DNA of 64,000 bases from Bacillota bacterium (GCA_021770445.1 JAETQY010000006.1:1-64000); one strand, 5' to 3'; shown: positions 1 to 8,831, numbered from the stretch's first letter. Translations and numbers: made by a program. The notes: generated by a model not told the origin, from the sequence alone.

Positions 1-1
1 T

Positions 2-370
2 ACCTCCAACAAGCGGGTCATCAACCAGTTCATCCATCCCGACGTGCTGAAAACCTGCCAGCTGTCCATGGGCATGACGGTGCTGGAGGAGGGCAGCGTG
101 TGGAACACCATGCCCGCCCACACCCACGAGCGTCGGATGGAGGTGTATATGTACTTCGAGGTGCCGGAGGACCAGGTGGTCTTCCACATGATGGGCCAGG
201 GCCAGGAGACCAGGCACATTGTCATGCGCAACGAGCAGGCTGTGATCTCCCCCTCCTGGTCCATCCACGCCGGGGCGGGCACCGCCAGCTACACCTTTAT
301 CTGGGCTATGGGCGGGGAGAACCAGGCCTTTGACGACATGGACGTCATCCCCACCACTGAGCTGAAATAA
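2..370 (+). CDS. kduI: 5-keto-4-deoxyuronate isomerase, C-terminal part (KduI)
   Basis: Only the last 122 residues lie in the window; the frame is open to the left edge. KduI interconverts 5-dehydro-4-deoxy-D-glucuronate and 3-deoxy-D-glycero-2,5-hexodiulosonate in cytoplasmic breakdown of pectin- or glycosaminoglycan-derived unsaturated uronates. The zinc-site signature of this cupin family is visible: [10 protein letters not shown] supplies two His and one Glu, and SWSIHAGAG supplies the last His. The conserved end ([13 protein letters not shown]) is intact. The gene ends just before a strong hairpin, so it is the last gene of its operon. Confidence 0.93.
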   Translation, partial: TSNKRVINQFIHPDVLKTCQLSMGMTVLEEGSVWNTMPAHTHERRMEVYMYFEVPEDQVVFHMMGQGQETRHIVMRNEQAVISPSWSIHAGAGTASYTFIWAMGGENQAFDDMDVIPTTELK

Positions 371-375
371 ACGAC

Positions 376-407
376 AGAGGGCCGCCCTGGGCGGCCCTCT
401 TGTGTTT
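376..407 (+). terminator. Rho-independent terminator of kduI
   Basis: An 11-bp perfect GC-rich stem (AGAGGGCCGCC with its complement, loop CTG) ends at 400 and is followed by TGTGTTT. Confidence 0.85.
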
Positions 408-575
408 CGATGCTGCAATTTTTAGGATATCAACCGGACTAAGCCATATTCGATCTGTGCCCTGGCCTCCAGCAGCCTTCTGACGCTACTCCTGCTGCCT
501 GTCCTTGGGATGTGGTACCTCCCTTTGTGGAAAATGCCCTATGTACGGAACACACAATTTTGTGAATAAAGTCCT

Positions 576-604
576 TTGAAAAATGTGCAAATTCATAGTA
601 AAAT
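576..604 (+). promoter_or_regulatory. Sigma-A-type promoter for the 638/carD pair
   Basis: TTGAAA (576-581), 17-nt spacer, TAAAAT (599-604). Between the kduI terminator and this promoter (408-575) no intact gene is visible. Confidence 0.6.
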
Positions 605-637
605 AATTTCATATAAAGAAATGGAGGGTCATTTATT

Positions 638-877
638 ATGAAACGCATTAAAGCAGCATGTCTGGAGCAGACCATTCACTTCCAGCTGAAGGATGGAGTT
701 TCCCCGGAGCTGGCCAAGCAGCAGGTCCGGCAGGAATATGAGGCCTACAAGATGCAGATGGACCGACACAGGACGCAGTACAAGATCGTTGAAGAGACTG
801 AACAGACTGACGGCTCTCTGATTATCAAAATCAAAAAGCAGAACAACACCCAGCCCGTGGGCGACTACCTGAACTGA
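638..877 (+). CDS. Small conserved hypothetical protein (79 aa)
   Basis: The ATG follows a GGAGG site. The protein is small, charged and soluble with no signal peptide or membrane segment; it has helical Glu/Lys/Gln-rich stretches and ends in an IIKIKKQ strand-like segment. Its composition and start (MKRIKAACLEQTIHF) resemble short conserved proteins I recall from Clostridia, but I cannot name a function. It ends 5 nt before the CarD-family gene and shares its promoter, so the two are probably co-transcribed. Confidence 0.75.
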   Translation: MKRIKAACLEQTIHFQLKDGVSPELAKQQVRQEYEAYKMQMDRHRTQYKIVEETEQTDGSLIIKIKKQNNTQPVGDYLN

Positions 878-882
878 GCGCT

Positions 883-1395
883 ATGTATGAGGTTGGAACG
901 CTGGTCCTGTACGACAAGAGAGGCGTTTACAAAGTCGATAGTGTGGGAGTACCGCCGGTCCGGGGGGCTGCCGGTGATTATTACAAGCTGTGCGCCGTAT
1001 TTTCCAGCAGCAATGAGATCATCTACACCCCGGTAGACGAAGCCTCGTCTATGCGCCCCCTCATCAGTAGTGGTGAGGCGGTCAATTATCTGGAGCTGTT
1101 CGCCCAGCTGGAGCCCAATACGTTCCGTTCCAGCAAACCAATGGACCTGACCGCCCACTACCGCAGCCTGCTTGCCTCCCGCAAGGTGGAGGACTGCCTG
1201 CTTTTGATCAAAGAGATCTATGTGAAGCAGAGGGAGATGGCCCGGCAAAAGAAAAGGCCGGGGCAGGTGGACACTCAATATTTGAAGCTGGCAGAAAAAT
1301 TGATCTGCGAAGAATTTGCCGTTGCATTGAACACTACGCCCGATTCGATCCAAGAGCGTCTGCACTCTGTCATGCGGCGCAGGGCTACCGCTTAA
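883..1395 (+). CDS. CarD/CdnL-family transcription regulator
   Basis: A 170-aa protein with an N-terminal CarD/CdnL/TRCF RNA-polymerase-interaction domain (about residues 1-60, starting MYEVGTLVLYDKRGVYKVD, the usual Tudor-like strands) and a helical C-terminal half (about 75-165) rich in Arg/Lys as in CarD DNA-binding domains. CarD proteins bind the RNA polymerase beta subunit and stabilise open promoter complexes. No clear Shine-Dalgarno sits before the ATG; translation is likely coupled to the gene ending at 877. A terminator follows. Confidence 0.85.
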   Translation: MYEVGTLVLYDKRGVYKVDSVGVPPVRGAAGDYYKLCAVFSSSNEIIYTPVDEASSMRPLISSGEAVNYLELFAQLEPNTFRSSKPMDLTAHYRSLLASRKVEDCLLLIKEIYVKQREMARQKKRPGQVDTQYLKLAEKLICEEFAVALNTTPDSIQERLHSVMRRRATA

Positions 1396-1416
1396 AACAA
1401 AATAACGCAAAATGTT

Positions 1417-1453
1417 CGGCAGGGAGCTGTAAGCTCCCTGCCGTTTCTTTGTT
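1417..1453. terminator. Bidirectional terminator
   Basis: A 12-bp perfect stem (CGGCAGGGAGCT, loop GTA) followed by TTTCTTTGTT on the plus strand. It sits between convergent genes and can also serve the minus-strand MATE gene. Confidence 0.85.
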
Positions 1454-1455
1454 AT

Positions 1456-3444
1456 TTACATATGACTGACGTAGCCGCAAATCAGCTCCGCCGTCTTCTC
1501 CGGCCCGATGGAGCTGTCCACACTCAGCTCATATTGATGGGGATCGCCCCAGGTATGACCGGAAATGCTCTTGTAATAGGAACCTCTGGCGCTGTCGGAG
1601 TGGGCAATGCTCTTCCTGCCCTCCTGCTCGGTATCGCCGTACATCTCCATCACTTTTTTTACACGGTACTCTTTGGGCGCGTGGATGAAGATCCGCACCA
1701 CGTTCTCCCGGTTCCGCAGGACGTAGTCCGCCGCCCGGCCCACGATCACACAGGAGCCCGAATCGGCAATCATGTTGATGGCCTTATCCTGGGCGATCAC
1801 CGCCTGCTGGACGGCGCTGGTGCTGAGGTACAGCTCCCGCATGACGGCGTTTTCATCGGAGTTGATGCCGGAGATAAACTCCTTGGCCAGCCCGCTCTCC
1901 TGAGCGGCCAGGGCAGTCATCTCCTTGTAGTAGCAGGGAACGCCCAGCTTTTCGGCCACCAGCTGGCCCACACGCTTCCCGGCGGTGCCGTGCTCCCGGG
2001 CGATGGTGATGATGACGCCAGGACGGGACTTTTGAAGAATGGGCCTGCTCTCCGAGGGCTGGCCGTCCTCCACCTTCAGCTGGTTCCAGAGGCGGAGCAT
2101 CACAACTGCCGTCACCGCAAGGGCCAGCACATCGGCAATGGGCGCGCCCCAGAAAATACCGGTGACGCCTGCAAACATTGGAACGACCACAGAGAACACA
2201 ATCAGCAGCACATCACGCAGGAAGGACAGCGGCACCGCTGCCTTGGCGTGGCCGATGGACTGCAGGAAGATGGCGCACACCTTCTGTACGCAGGTGAACA
2301 GGATCAGGGACAGATAAATCCGCAGGCAGGGCACCGCGAAATTAAGATACAGCTCGGGATCCATGGCGGCCGCCCCCTGTGTGCCCGCCGCGCCGAACAT
2401 TCGGATAAAGGCCTGGGGGAAGGCCTGAAACAGCACCGTGCAGATCAGGCAGACAATCACAGTCCATTTGATCATCAGCTTCAGCAGCTCCCGCACCCGA
2501 CTCAGCTTCTTCGCCCCGTAGTTGTAGCCCACGATGGGCTGGGCCCCCGCGGCGATGCCGATGGCGATGTTCAGCACGATCTGGAACAGCTTCATAATGA
2601 CCACGAAGGCGGCCAGGGGGATGTCCTCGCCGTAGGGAGACAGGGCGCCGTACTTCACCAGCAGGATGTTGTTCACGATGGTGATTACCACAATGGACAG
2701 CTGGGTGAGGAAGCTGGACGCCCCCAGGGCCATAACCTGCTTGAGAAGGGCCGGGGCGGGGCGGAAGCTGGCCAGGGAAATCCGGAAGGACTTGCTCCGG
2801 GTCAGATAGGCGGCGCAGATGCAGAAGCTGACAAACTGCCCCAGGATGGTGGCGTAGGCCGCGCCCTGGATGCCCATATCCAGCAGGAAAATGGCCACCG
2901 GGTCGCCGATGATATTCAACACCGCCCCCACCAGCATGGCCCCCATGGCATACTTGGGACTGCCGTCCGCCCGGATGATGGAAGCCAGGGTGTTCTGTAC
3001 CAGAGCCAGAGGCATCATGGCGTAGATGATGAAACCGTAGTCGTGGGCCAGGGACAGGTTGGCGTCCGTGGCCCCGATGAGCCGCAGAAGGCCGTCCCCC
3101 CAGACGTAGCTGATGAGGATAATCACCAGCCCGCCCAGAAAGGAGAACAGGATGCTGTTGCCCACGCTGCGGTGGATGTTCTCCGTCTCATTTTTCCCCA
3201 GGGATACGCTGAGGGACGCCGCCGCGCCGTCCCCGAAGAACAGCGACACGCCCCAGCCGATCACCGTGATGGGGAAGATCACTCCGGTGGCGGCGTTGCC
3301 CAGATAGCCCACGCCGTTGCCCACGAAAATCTGGTCCACGATGTTATACAGGCAGGAGATGATGAGGGAAAAGATGCAGGGGACCGCAAATTTCAGCAGC
3401 AGTTTTCCGGTCTTTTCCGTCCCAAGATAGTTGGATGTTTGCAT
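1456..3444 (-). CDS. MATE efflux transporter fused to a cytidylate-kinase-like domain
   Basis: A 662-aa protein. Residues 1 to about 455 form a 12-helix MATE exporter (FAVPCIFSLIISCLYNIVDQ at the start, then two repeats of about six helices), which would extrude drugs or metabolites using a Na+ or H+ gradient. Residues about 474-662 match the cytidylate-kinase-like family: a P-loop variant (REHGTAGKRVG), then a VGRAADYVL segment and an Arg-rich lid. The start is the ATG at 3444, preceded by GGAGG at 10-nt spacing; an in-frame TTG 33 nt upstream has no ribosome site. An attenuator-like leader precedes the gene. What the kinase-like domain does in this fusion is unknown to me. Confidence 0.9.
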   Translation of the reverse strand: MQTSNYLGTEKTGKLLLKFAVPCIFSLIISCLYNIVDQIFVGNGVGYLGNAATGVIFPITVIGWGVSLFFGDGAAASLSVSLGKNETENIHRSVGNSILFSFLGGLVIILISYVWGDGLLRLIGATDANLSLAHDYGFIIYAMMPLALVQNTLASIIRADGSPKYAMGAMLVGAVLNIIGDPVAIFLLDMGIQGAAYATILGQFVSFCICAAYLTRSKSFRISLASFRPAPALLKQVMALGASSFLTQLSIVVITIVNNILLVKYGALSPYGEDIPLAAFVVIMKLFQIVLNIAIGIAAGAQPIVGYNYGAKKLSRVRELLKLMIKWTVIVCLICTVLFQAFPQAFIRMFGAAGTQGAAAMDPELYLNFAVPCLRIYLSLILFTCVQKVCAIFLQSIGHAKAAVPLSFLRDVLLIVFSVVVPMFAGVTGIFWGAPIADVLALAVTAVVMLRLWNQLKVEDGQPSESRPILQKSRPGVIITIAREHGTAGKRVGQLVAEKLGVPCYYKEMTALAAQESGLAKEFISGINSDENAVMRELYLSTSAVQQAVIAQDKAINMIADSGSCVIVGRAADYVLRNRENVVRIFIHAPKEYRVKKVMEMYGDTEQEGRKSIAHSDSARGSYYKSISGHTWGDPHQYELSVDSSIGPEKTAELICGYVSHM

Positions 3445-3475
3445 GATCAGGATACCTCCGTTGTGATTTGCGGAC

Positions 3476-3579
3476 AAAAAGGCACACGCATCTGCGTGTG
3501 CCCTCCAAAGCAGAACGACACACCCAGAGCATTACCGTACCGTGATCAGGCTTACGTGCAATGCACTGCGTGTGTCGTT
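3476..3579 (-). promoter_or_regulatory. Structured leader with intrinsic terminator; candidate riboswitch (possibly guanidine-IV/mepA type)
   Basis: Read on the minus strand, a 10-bp stem pairs AACGACACAC (3579-3570) with GTGTGTCGTT (3523-3514) and continues inward as CAGTGCATT/AATGCTCTG around a 26-nt loop. It is followed by a perfect terminator hairpin GGCACACGCA/TGCGTGTGCC (3502-3481) and TTTTT. The 3' strand of the first stem (GTGTGTC) can also pair with the 5' strand of the terminator (GGCACAC), giving a mutually exclusive antiterminator. Guanidine-IV riboswitches (mepA motif) are known upstream of clostridial MATE genes; the class assignment is inference. Confidence 0.6.
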
Positions 3580-3607
3580 GAATGTCCGTATTGAATTGAC
3601 GGCATTT

Positions 3608-3636
3608 AGTTTAGCAGAAGTTTTTTGGGGATGCAA
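3608..3636 (-). promoter_or_regulatory. Promoter for the MATE-kinase fusion gene
   Basis: Minus strand TTGCAT (3636-3631), 17-nt spacer, extended -10 TGC-TAAACT (3613-3608). It places the transcript start just upstream of the structured leader. Confidence 0.55.
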
Positions 3637-3639
3637 AGG

Positions 3640-5064
3640 TCAATTTTCACAAAGTTTCAAATCCTCTGTACTGTCAAAATCCAGCGCCTGGTACGTGCAC
3701 CGGATGACGATCACACAGATTACAAAAGTCAGCAAATCGGAGACCGGCATAGAGTACAGCACCCCGTCCAATCCGAACCACAGGGGGAGCAGCAGGGCGA
3801 AGCCCACACCAAACAGCACCTCCCGCACCATGGAGATGGCGGTGGAGGTGAAGGCCCTGCCTAGAGCCTGCAAATAGATGAAGGTGCCCTTGTTCACCGT
3901 GGCCAGCACCATCATGCACAGGTAGACCCGGAAGCACTTCACTGCGTACTGGGTATAGTAGACGCTCTCGTTGGAAGCGCCGAAGATGCCGATAAGCTGA
4001 TGGGGGAACAGCTCCACAATCAGCAGCGCCGCCGCACCCACAATGGCCTCTGCCGCCAGCAGGCGGGTGAACAGAGACCTGGCCCGATCCCGGCGGCCCG
4101 CTCCGATGTTGTAGCCCACCACCGGGATGCACCCCGCCGCAAGGCCTACGGAGATGGAAATGACGATCTGGAAGAACTTCATTACAATCCCCAGCACCGC
4201 CATGGGGATCTGGGTGTACTGCGCCTGTCCGAAGATGGGGTCCATGGCGCTGTATTTCAGCGTCATGTTTTGAATGGCCGCCATGGCCATGACCAGGGAA
4301 ATCTGGGACAGAAAGCTGCAAATACCCAGGGGCAGGTATTTCTTCGCCAGATTGCCGTGGAGCCGGAAGCTCCCCCGCTCCAGACGGACGGCCTTCATGT
4401 GGCACAGATACCAGATGGCCAGAGCGGCGGTCAAGATTTGCCCCAGCACGGTGGCCACCGCCGCGCCCATCATGCCCCACCGGAATACAAAGATGAAAAT
4501 GGGGTCCAGAATGATGTTGGCCAGCGCCCCCGCCAGCGTGGAGGCCATGGCGAACTTGGGGCTGCCGTCGGAGCGGATGATGGGGTTGAGGGCCTGCCCG
4601 AACATATAGAAGGGGACCCCCAGGGTGATCCAGAAGAAGTATTCCTTGGCGTGGTGAAAGGTCTCCTCATTGACCCGGCCGCCGAAGAGGGTCAGGATGG
4701 GCTCCTGAAAGGCCAGATAGAGGGCCGTCAAAACCAGGCCGGAGATGACGCACAGCAGCACCGCGCTACCGATGCTCTTGTGGGCGGCGTCCCTGTTCCC
4801 GGCCCCCAGGTTGATGCTGACAAAGGCGCAGCAGCCGTCTCCGATCATCACTGCGATGGACAGGGCCACCACCGTCAGCGGGAAGACCACCGTATTGGCG
4901 GCGTTGCCGTAGGAGCCCAGATAGTCGGCGTTGGCAATGAAGATCTGGTCCACGATGTTGTAGAGTGCGGCCACCAGCAGAGAGATGACGCAGGGGACGG
5001 CATACTTCGCCATCAACCTGCCCAGCCGCTCTGTTTCCAAAAAAGAATTCGCTTTTTGTTCCAT
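3640..5064 (-). CDS. MATE-family multidrug efflux transporter
   Basis: A 474-aa membrane protein of normal MATE length with about 12 helices; it starts MEQKANSFLETERLGRLMAKYAVP and carries LYNIVDQIFIAN in helix 1-2, the family pattern. It is related to the N-terminal part of the neighbouring fusion protein but lacks the kinase tail. The start is the ATG at 5064 behind GGAGGAAT; the frame stays open upstream through the leader but without another ribosome site. Transported substrate is not predictable from sequence. It has its own promoter and attenuator-like leader, so it is transcribed independently of the downstream MATE gene. Confidence 0.92.
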   Translation of the reverse strand: MEQKANSFLETERLGRLMAKYAVPCVISLLVAALYNIVDQIFIANADYLGSYGNAANTVVFPLTVVALSIAVMIGDGCCAFVSINLGAGNRDAAHKSIGSAVLLCVISGLVLTALYLAFQEPILTLFGGRVNEETFHHAKEYFFWITLGVPFYMFGQALNPIIRSDGSPKFAMASTLAGALANIILDPIFIFVFRWGMMGAAVATVLGQILTAALAIWYLCHMKAVRLERGSFRLHGNLAKKYLPLGICSFLSQISLVMAMAAIQNMTLKYSAMDPIFGQAQYTQIPMAVLGIVMKFFQIVISISVGLAAGCIPVVGYNIGAGRRDRARSLFTRLLAAEAIVGAAALLIVELFPHQLIGIFGASNESVYYTQYAVKCFRVYLCMMVLATVNKGTFIYLQALGRAFTSTAISMVREVLFGVGFALLLPLWFGLDGVLYSMPVSDLLTFVICVIVIRCTYQALDFDSTEDLKLCEN

Positions 5065-5160
5065 AGACTGATTCCTCCTCTGAGCATGAGAAAGCGCCCG
5101 GCGAGAAGAGCTGGACTTATGCCTTCTGGCCGCGCGCTTTCTGATATTGACTTTTGGGGC

Positions 5161-5215
5161 AAATAAAAACAACGTGCAGCGATCAACCGGATTTACGCGG
5201 TGACGCTACACGTTG
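5161..5215 (-). promoter_or_regulatory. Leader hairpin/attenuator of the second MATE gene
   Basis: On the minus strand CAACGTGTAGCG (5215-5204) pairs over 12 bp with CGCTGCACGTTG (5181-5170), followed directly by TTTTTATTT. The 22-nt loop shares the order CGTAA-n-CC-n-TGATC with the loop of the other MATE leader, and both stems begin with CAACG. It starts within a few nucleotides of the predicted transcript start. A second stem (AGAAAGCGC/GCGCTTTCT) lies between it and the ribosome site. Confidence 0.55.
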
Positions 5216-5222
5216 CGTTTAG

Positions 5223-5252
5223 AATATAGCAGATTTGGAGCTGAAAAGTCAA
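5223..5252 (-). promoter_or_regulatory. Promoter for the 5064-3640 MATE gene
   Basis: Minus strand TTGACT (5252-5247), 18-nt spacer, extended -10 TGC-TATATT (5228-5223). Confidence 0.7.
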
Positions 5253-5362
5253 GATAATTTTCTGCGATATCCTTGAAAAAGTTTATTTGAATCCAGACTC
5301 TACAACCTACGACAGCTTGCCGCCTGCTCTTTGACCACATACACTCTGACTAGAAGATGATG

Positions 5363-5700
5363 TGGTTAGTCGCACCAGCCCGACAATATCTCCTGGTGGG
5401 CCTAGTGGCCAACTTTATTTCCGGCTGGGCCACCGAGTTTACCACAAAAATGGTGGAGAAGCAGCAGGGTGTCACTCTGAGCCGTACGTTCAAGACCGCG
5501 AAATGAGGAGGAGATCGCCCTGTTCGCCATCAACTGTCAGGGTGCCTGCGACTTCATCCCTGTGGGCCTGGGACTTGCTGAGGCCAAGACCGAGACCATT
5601 GAGGTGGGTGTGGTATCCGTTATGTACTCCCGCTCACCGGCTGGCTGCATGTGCTGCTGGCCTACGTGGCCAGCTTCGGGCTGTACGTATACAGGCCATG
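5363..5700 (+). pseudogene. Decayed membrane-protein gene (nucleoside-recognition/Gate-like remnant)
   Basis: Reading across frames gives two blocks of a polytopic membrane protein: LLVGLVANFISGWATEFTTK (about 5389 on), running into an in-frame stop at 5503, then EIALFAINCQGACDFIPVG from about 5515, which needs a frame change near 5630 to continue as TGWLHVLLAYVASFGLYVY. The pieces resemble the Gate/YjiH-type nucleoside-recognition family, but too little is left to be sure. No start, no full frame and no terminator remain. The rest of 5253-5781 shows nothing else I can support. Confidence 0.45.
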
Positions 5701-5781
5701 CTTATTTTACTGAAGCCTTCAAGGGCACTATGACGGCACGGAGGGCCGTATAAGGCTGGCGACAGGGGGAGCGCAGGCCGC

Positions 5782-7368
5782 TTAGAGATTTGCAAAGACC
5801 TCCACCTGCTGCTGCAGCTCCCCTGCAATTTCCTGATTGATGTCCATCTCACCGACGATACTGGACAGGTCGTCCACCAGGACGTGGGTGCTGCCTGCGA
5901 CGCCGGTGATTCCGGTAACAGCGCCGGCTACCGCGCCGGAGATGGAGGAGATGGATTCGGTGACCTCCTCCATAGCCGACTGGAGGCCGTCAGCCTGGTG
6001 ATTGAATGTCTCGATGGACCGCTGGATATAGGCGGCGTCCTCTCGGTATTGCTGGCTCGACTGGACGGACCGGGTCAACTGAGTTTCGACGGTCTGCCCC
6101 AGATAACCGGCCAGCTCCTGGGCGCTGCTGGAGAGGTATTTTACCGCGCCGGTCACGATCCCGCTGACCTCCTGGATATGGCCGGCGGCCTCGGCACAGG
6201 CGTCGGCCAGACGGCGGACCTCCTGGGCCACCACAGCGAACCCCTTTCCGGCCGCCCCGGCCCGGGCCGCCTCGATGGAGGCATTGATCGCGATGAGATC
6301 CGTGGAGGAAGAGATGGACAGGATGTCCTGGGTCAAAATATTGATCCTGTCCACGTTTTGGCTTTGCCTGATGGCCTCGTTCAGAACGGACATGATCTCC
6401 CCCGTCCTGCTGTGCACCACTTCCATCTCCTGCCGGGTGGACTGCTCCATCTCCTCCGCACGGCTCCGCATCTCCACCGAGTAGCTGTTGAGGGCGGCGC
6501 AGGCGTCTGCCATCTGCATGGCGTCGTCCTGGGTGCTGGAGGCGCTTGCGGTAATGGCGGCGGTGTTTTGGGAGATCTTCTCCAGGGCGTCCGACAGCTG
6601 CTCCGTCAGGCCGGAGAGCTTCTGGGCGCTGCCGCTGGAGGTTTTGATGCGCCCGCGGGTCTCTCTGACCACATTGCTGAGCCGCTCGGAGTTGCCCTGA
6701 AGGGTGCCCATCGCGCCCTGGATGGGCGTGATGACATAGGTGCGGATGATCCGCAGGGCCGCCCATACCAGGAGCACGCCGATTACCAGCACCGCGGCGC
6801 TGGTGACCAGGGAGACGACGTAGACCACAAAGAGATGGCGCTGAGCGCTGCTGGCCTGGTCGTTGACGGAGGCGGAGAGGATGTCGATCCCGGACTCCAC
6901 AGCGGTGCTGTAAGCGGCCACATCTCCGTTGGCCATGGCGTAGGCCTCCTGAGACTTGCTGTCGGCACTGGCACAGACCAGGCGGACCAGTGCGTGCTTG
7001 AAAGCGCTGTAATCCTCCAGCAGGCTGAGGTAGGCCACCTCGTCGTCCGCCGCCACAAAGACTTTATAGGCGGCCAGCTGCTCATCCAGCCCGGCCTCCT
7101 CCGCCTTGATCTCCTGTACCAGCCGGATCATGGTGCTGTGGTCTGCGGCGACAATGTGGGACAGGGCGAGAAGATGGATATCCGTCATAGAGCGGCGGAT
7201 CTGTTCCAGCTTGGCCTCGCTGACCATGTACTCATTCACGATGGTGCCCGCGTTGGAGTGAACATTGTTGATACTGAACACCGCCAGGAGGTTGGACAGC
7301 AGTGTCACCAGCCCCAGCAGAACAATGGGCAAAATCAGGCGCTGCTGTAGAGTGAGTTTCCCTTTCAT
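5782..7368 (-). CDS. Methyl-accepting chemotaxis protein
   Basis: A 528-aa transmembrane chemoreceptor. TM1 is about residues 10-33, a four-helix-bundle-like sensor follows to about 180, TM2 is about 182-208, then a HAMP-like linker and a long cytoplasmic coiled-coil. The signalling hairpin is clear ([20 protein letters not shown] and [13 protein letters not shown]), although the usual NLLALNAAIE is [10 protein letters not shown]. It would control CheA activity in response to a periplasm-side ligand. It lies 39 nt downstream of a solute-binding lipoprotein on the same strand, which suggests that protein presents the ligand. Start: ATG behind GGAGG. Confidence 0.92.
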   Translation of the reverse strand: MKGKLTLQQRLILPIVLLGLVTLLSNLLAVFSINNVHSNAGTIVNEYMVSEAKLEQIRRSMTDIHLLALSHIVAADHSTMIRLVQEIKAEEAGLDEQLAAYKVFVAADDEVAYLSLLEDYSAFKHALVRLVCASADSKSQEAYAMANGDVAAYSTAVESGIDILSASVNDQASSAQRHLFVVYVVSLVTSAAVLVIGVLLVWAALRIIRTYVITPIQGAMGTLQGNSERLSNVVRETRGRIKTSSGSAQKLSGLTEQLSDALEKISQNTAAITASASSTQDDAMQMADACAALNSYSVEMRSRAEEMEQSTRQEMEVVHSRTGEIMSVLNEAIRQSQNVDRINILTQDILSISSSTDLIAINASIEAARAGAAGKGFAVVAQEVRRLADACAEAAGHIQEVSGIVTGAVKYLSSSAQELAGYLGQTVETQLTRSVQSSQQYREDAAYIQRSIETFNHQADGLQSAMEEVTESISSISGAVAGAVTGITGVAGSTHVLVDDLSSIVGEMDINQEIAGELQQQVEVFANL

Positions 7369-7407
7369 ATGTTTGCCTCCATATGTTTAGAATTTCTGTC
7401 AGAGGGA

Positions 7408-8643
7408 TCAACGTGCGGTTACGCCCTCCACCATACGGTCCAGCTGGGCCTGGAGGGGAGCGCCGGAGGGATTTCCCTGGGCCATGCTGGCTGCAAATTC
7501 TGCTACTGGAGTCCAGATGTTTCCCCCTACCCGCTGGAGGTGGGAAAACTCCGACTGGGCCAGCAGGGCTGCGATGGCCGCCGACTGCTGTACCTCCTGG
7601 GAGTCTGCCGCCGCGCTGTTAGAGGGACCCTGCCCCCGCTGCTCAAAGCGGAGGCGCTGGCTGTTCTCACTGGTGAGCCACTCGGCCAGGCGGGCGGACC
7701 ACTCCGGATATTTGGAATAGGCGTTCACACCGATGAGCTTGCAGCCCGAGAAGGAGGCCATCTGCACCTGCTGCCCAGCGCAGGTGAAGGTGGGCAGCTT
7801 GGACGCCCCGGCATTTTCTCCCCAGGCCTGCTGAATGGCTACAGCATTCCACACGCCGCTGACGCCGGCAATGACAGAGCCGTCCCTGACCCCGGCCATA
7901 AATGCCTCATCCGTCTGATTGGAAAAGCCGGGGTTGGCGGCAATATCCAGCATGGCCTGGGCCACATCTACACCAGTGATAGGACCATCGGTGCTGTTCC
8001 AGGTGCAGTAATTTGTCAGACCGTCGTCGTTCAGCCCTACCGTCAGGCCGGTGTTGCCAAAAAAGGCGTAGACATACCAGGCGGAGCTCCAGTCCATAGT
8101 GAACAACCGTCCGGCAGCCCCTGCCGTCTCCAGGAGCCGATCCAAGCTCTGGATGTCCTCCTCAGAGAAATAGGCCTTGTTGTAATAGAGAAAATAGCCG
8201 TTGTCCGCGGTCAGGGGGTAGGCGTAGAGCGTCCCGTTTACGCTGGCCGCCTCCACCGCCGCGGAGAGGTTCGTTTCCCGGATGGTTCCGGCGTCGGCGA
8301 TGGGGTCCAGAGCGCCGGCGGCGGCCAGAGCGGCCACTTGGTCGTCTGCAAAGGTAAACACATCCGCCCCCGCTTCCAGATCGCCCAACAGGGCGTCCTT
8401 GCAGTTGGCCTCGCTCTGAGACTGGTAGGTGATGTTGAAATCGGCCTCGGCGGCATAGTGGGTCTGGAAAGAGGCAATCAGCTCCTGAAGCAGGGCTGTA
8501 TCCTCCGCCGCCCCCCAAACGGTGAGCTCCACCGTCTGTCTGACGGGCCCAGACTGGTCGGCGGGCGCCGGCTGTTTTCCGCAGGCGGTCAATCCCAGCA
8601 GCACCCCCAGAGACACAAGCAAAATAACAACTGCCTTTTTCAT
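7408..8643 (-). CDS. Extracellular solute-binding lipoprotein (ABC family 1-like)
   Basis: A 411-aa protein with a signal peptide and lipobox (LGLTACGKQ, Cys about residue 21), then a type 1 solute-binding fold with FNITYQSQSE, a DVFTFADDQ hinge segment and a TVGLNDDGLTNYCTW region like maltose/oligosaccharide-binding proteins. I start it at the ATG at 8643, 11 nt after GGGAGG; an in-frame GTG at 8652 lies too close to that site. No ABC permease or ATPase gene is nearby. The next gene is a chemoreceptor, so a sensing role is as likely as transport. The sugar or other ligand cannot be read from sequence. Confidence 0.88.
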   Translation of the reverse strand: MKKAVVILLVSLGVLLGLTACGKQPAPADQSGPVRQTVELTVWGAAEDTALLQELIASFQTHYAAEADFNITYQSQSEANCKDALLGDLEAGADVFTFADDQVAALAAAGALDPIADAGTIRETNLSAAVEAASVNGTLYAYPLTADNGYFLYYNKAYFSEEDIQSLDRLLETAGAAGRLFTMDWSSAWYVYAFFGNTGLTVGLNDDGLTNYCTWNSTDGPITGVDVAQAMLDIAANPGFSNQTDEAFMAGVRDGSVIAGVSGVWNAVAIQQAWGENAGASKLPTFTCAGQQVQMASFSGCKLIGVNAYSKYPEWSARLAEWLTSENSQRLRFEQRGQGPSNSAAADSQEVQQSAAIAALLAQSEFSHLQRVGGNIWTPVAEFAASMAQGNPSGAPLQAQLDRMVEGVTAR

Positions 8644-8720
8644 ACTTGTCACACCCTCCCGGTGAATTTACGGCCGCCTGTGGGCCGGCGCAGCGGCCGC
8701 TGCACACAGGCATTTGGTGT

Positions 8721-8749
8721 AGTATACCATTATTTTCCGGCCTTCGCAA
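8721..8749 (-). promoter_or_regulatory. Promoter for the binding protein-chemoreceptor operon
   Basis: Minus strand TTGCGA (8749-8744), 17-nt spacer, TATACT (8726-8721). Confidence 0.65.
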
Positions 8750-8802
8750 CTGCCTGTATCAGAGATAGGGCAAGTATAATTCCATCGAGAGGCAAGACTT
8801 TC

Positions 8803-8831
8803 TTGAGAACTGGCGGCCAATATGATATACT
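8803..8831 (+). promoter_or_regulatory. Promoter of the hsdRMS operon
   Basis: TTGAGA (8803-8808), 17-nt spacer, TATACT (8826-8831), divergent from the binding-protein promoter. Confidence 0.65.

Noticed and set aside
420-570. Short plus-strand membrane-like reading (LLTLLLLPVLGMWYLPLW and following) between kduI and the 638 gene
   Set aside because: Only about 35 codons, stop upstream and no start or ribosome site; could be a transporter remnant but too little is left.
1462-3594. Long plus-strand open frame across the MATE fusion gene
   Set aside because: It lies antisense to a clear MATE-kinase gene; composition is the usual GC-rich shadow.
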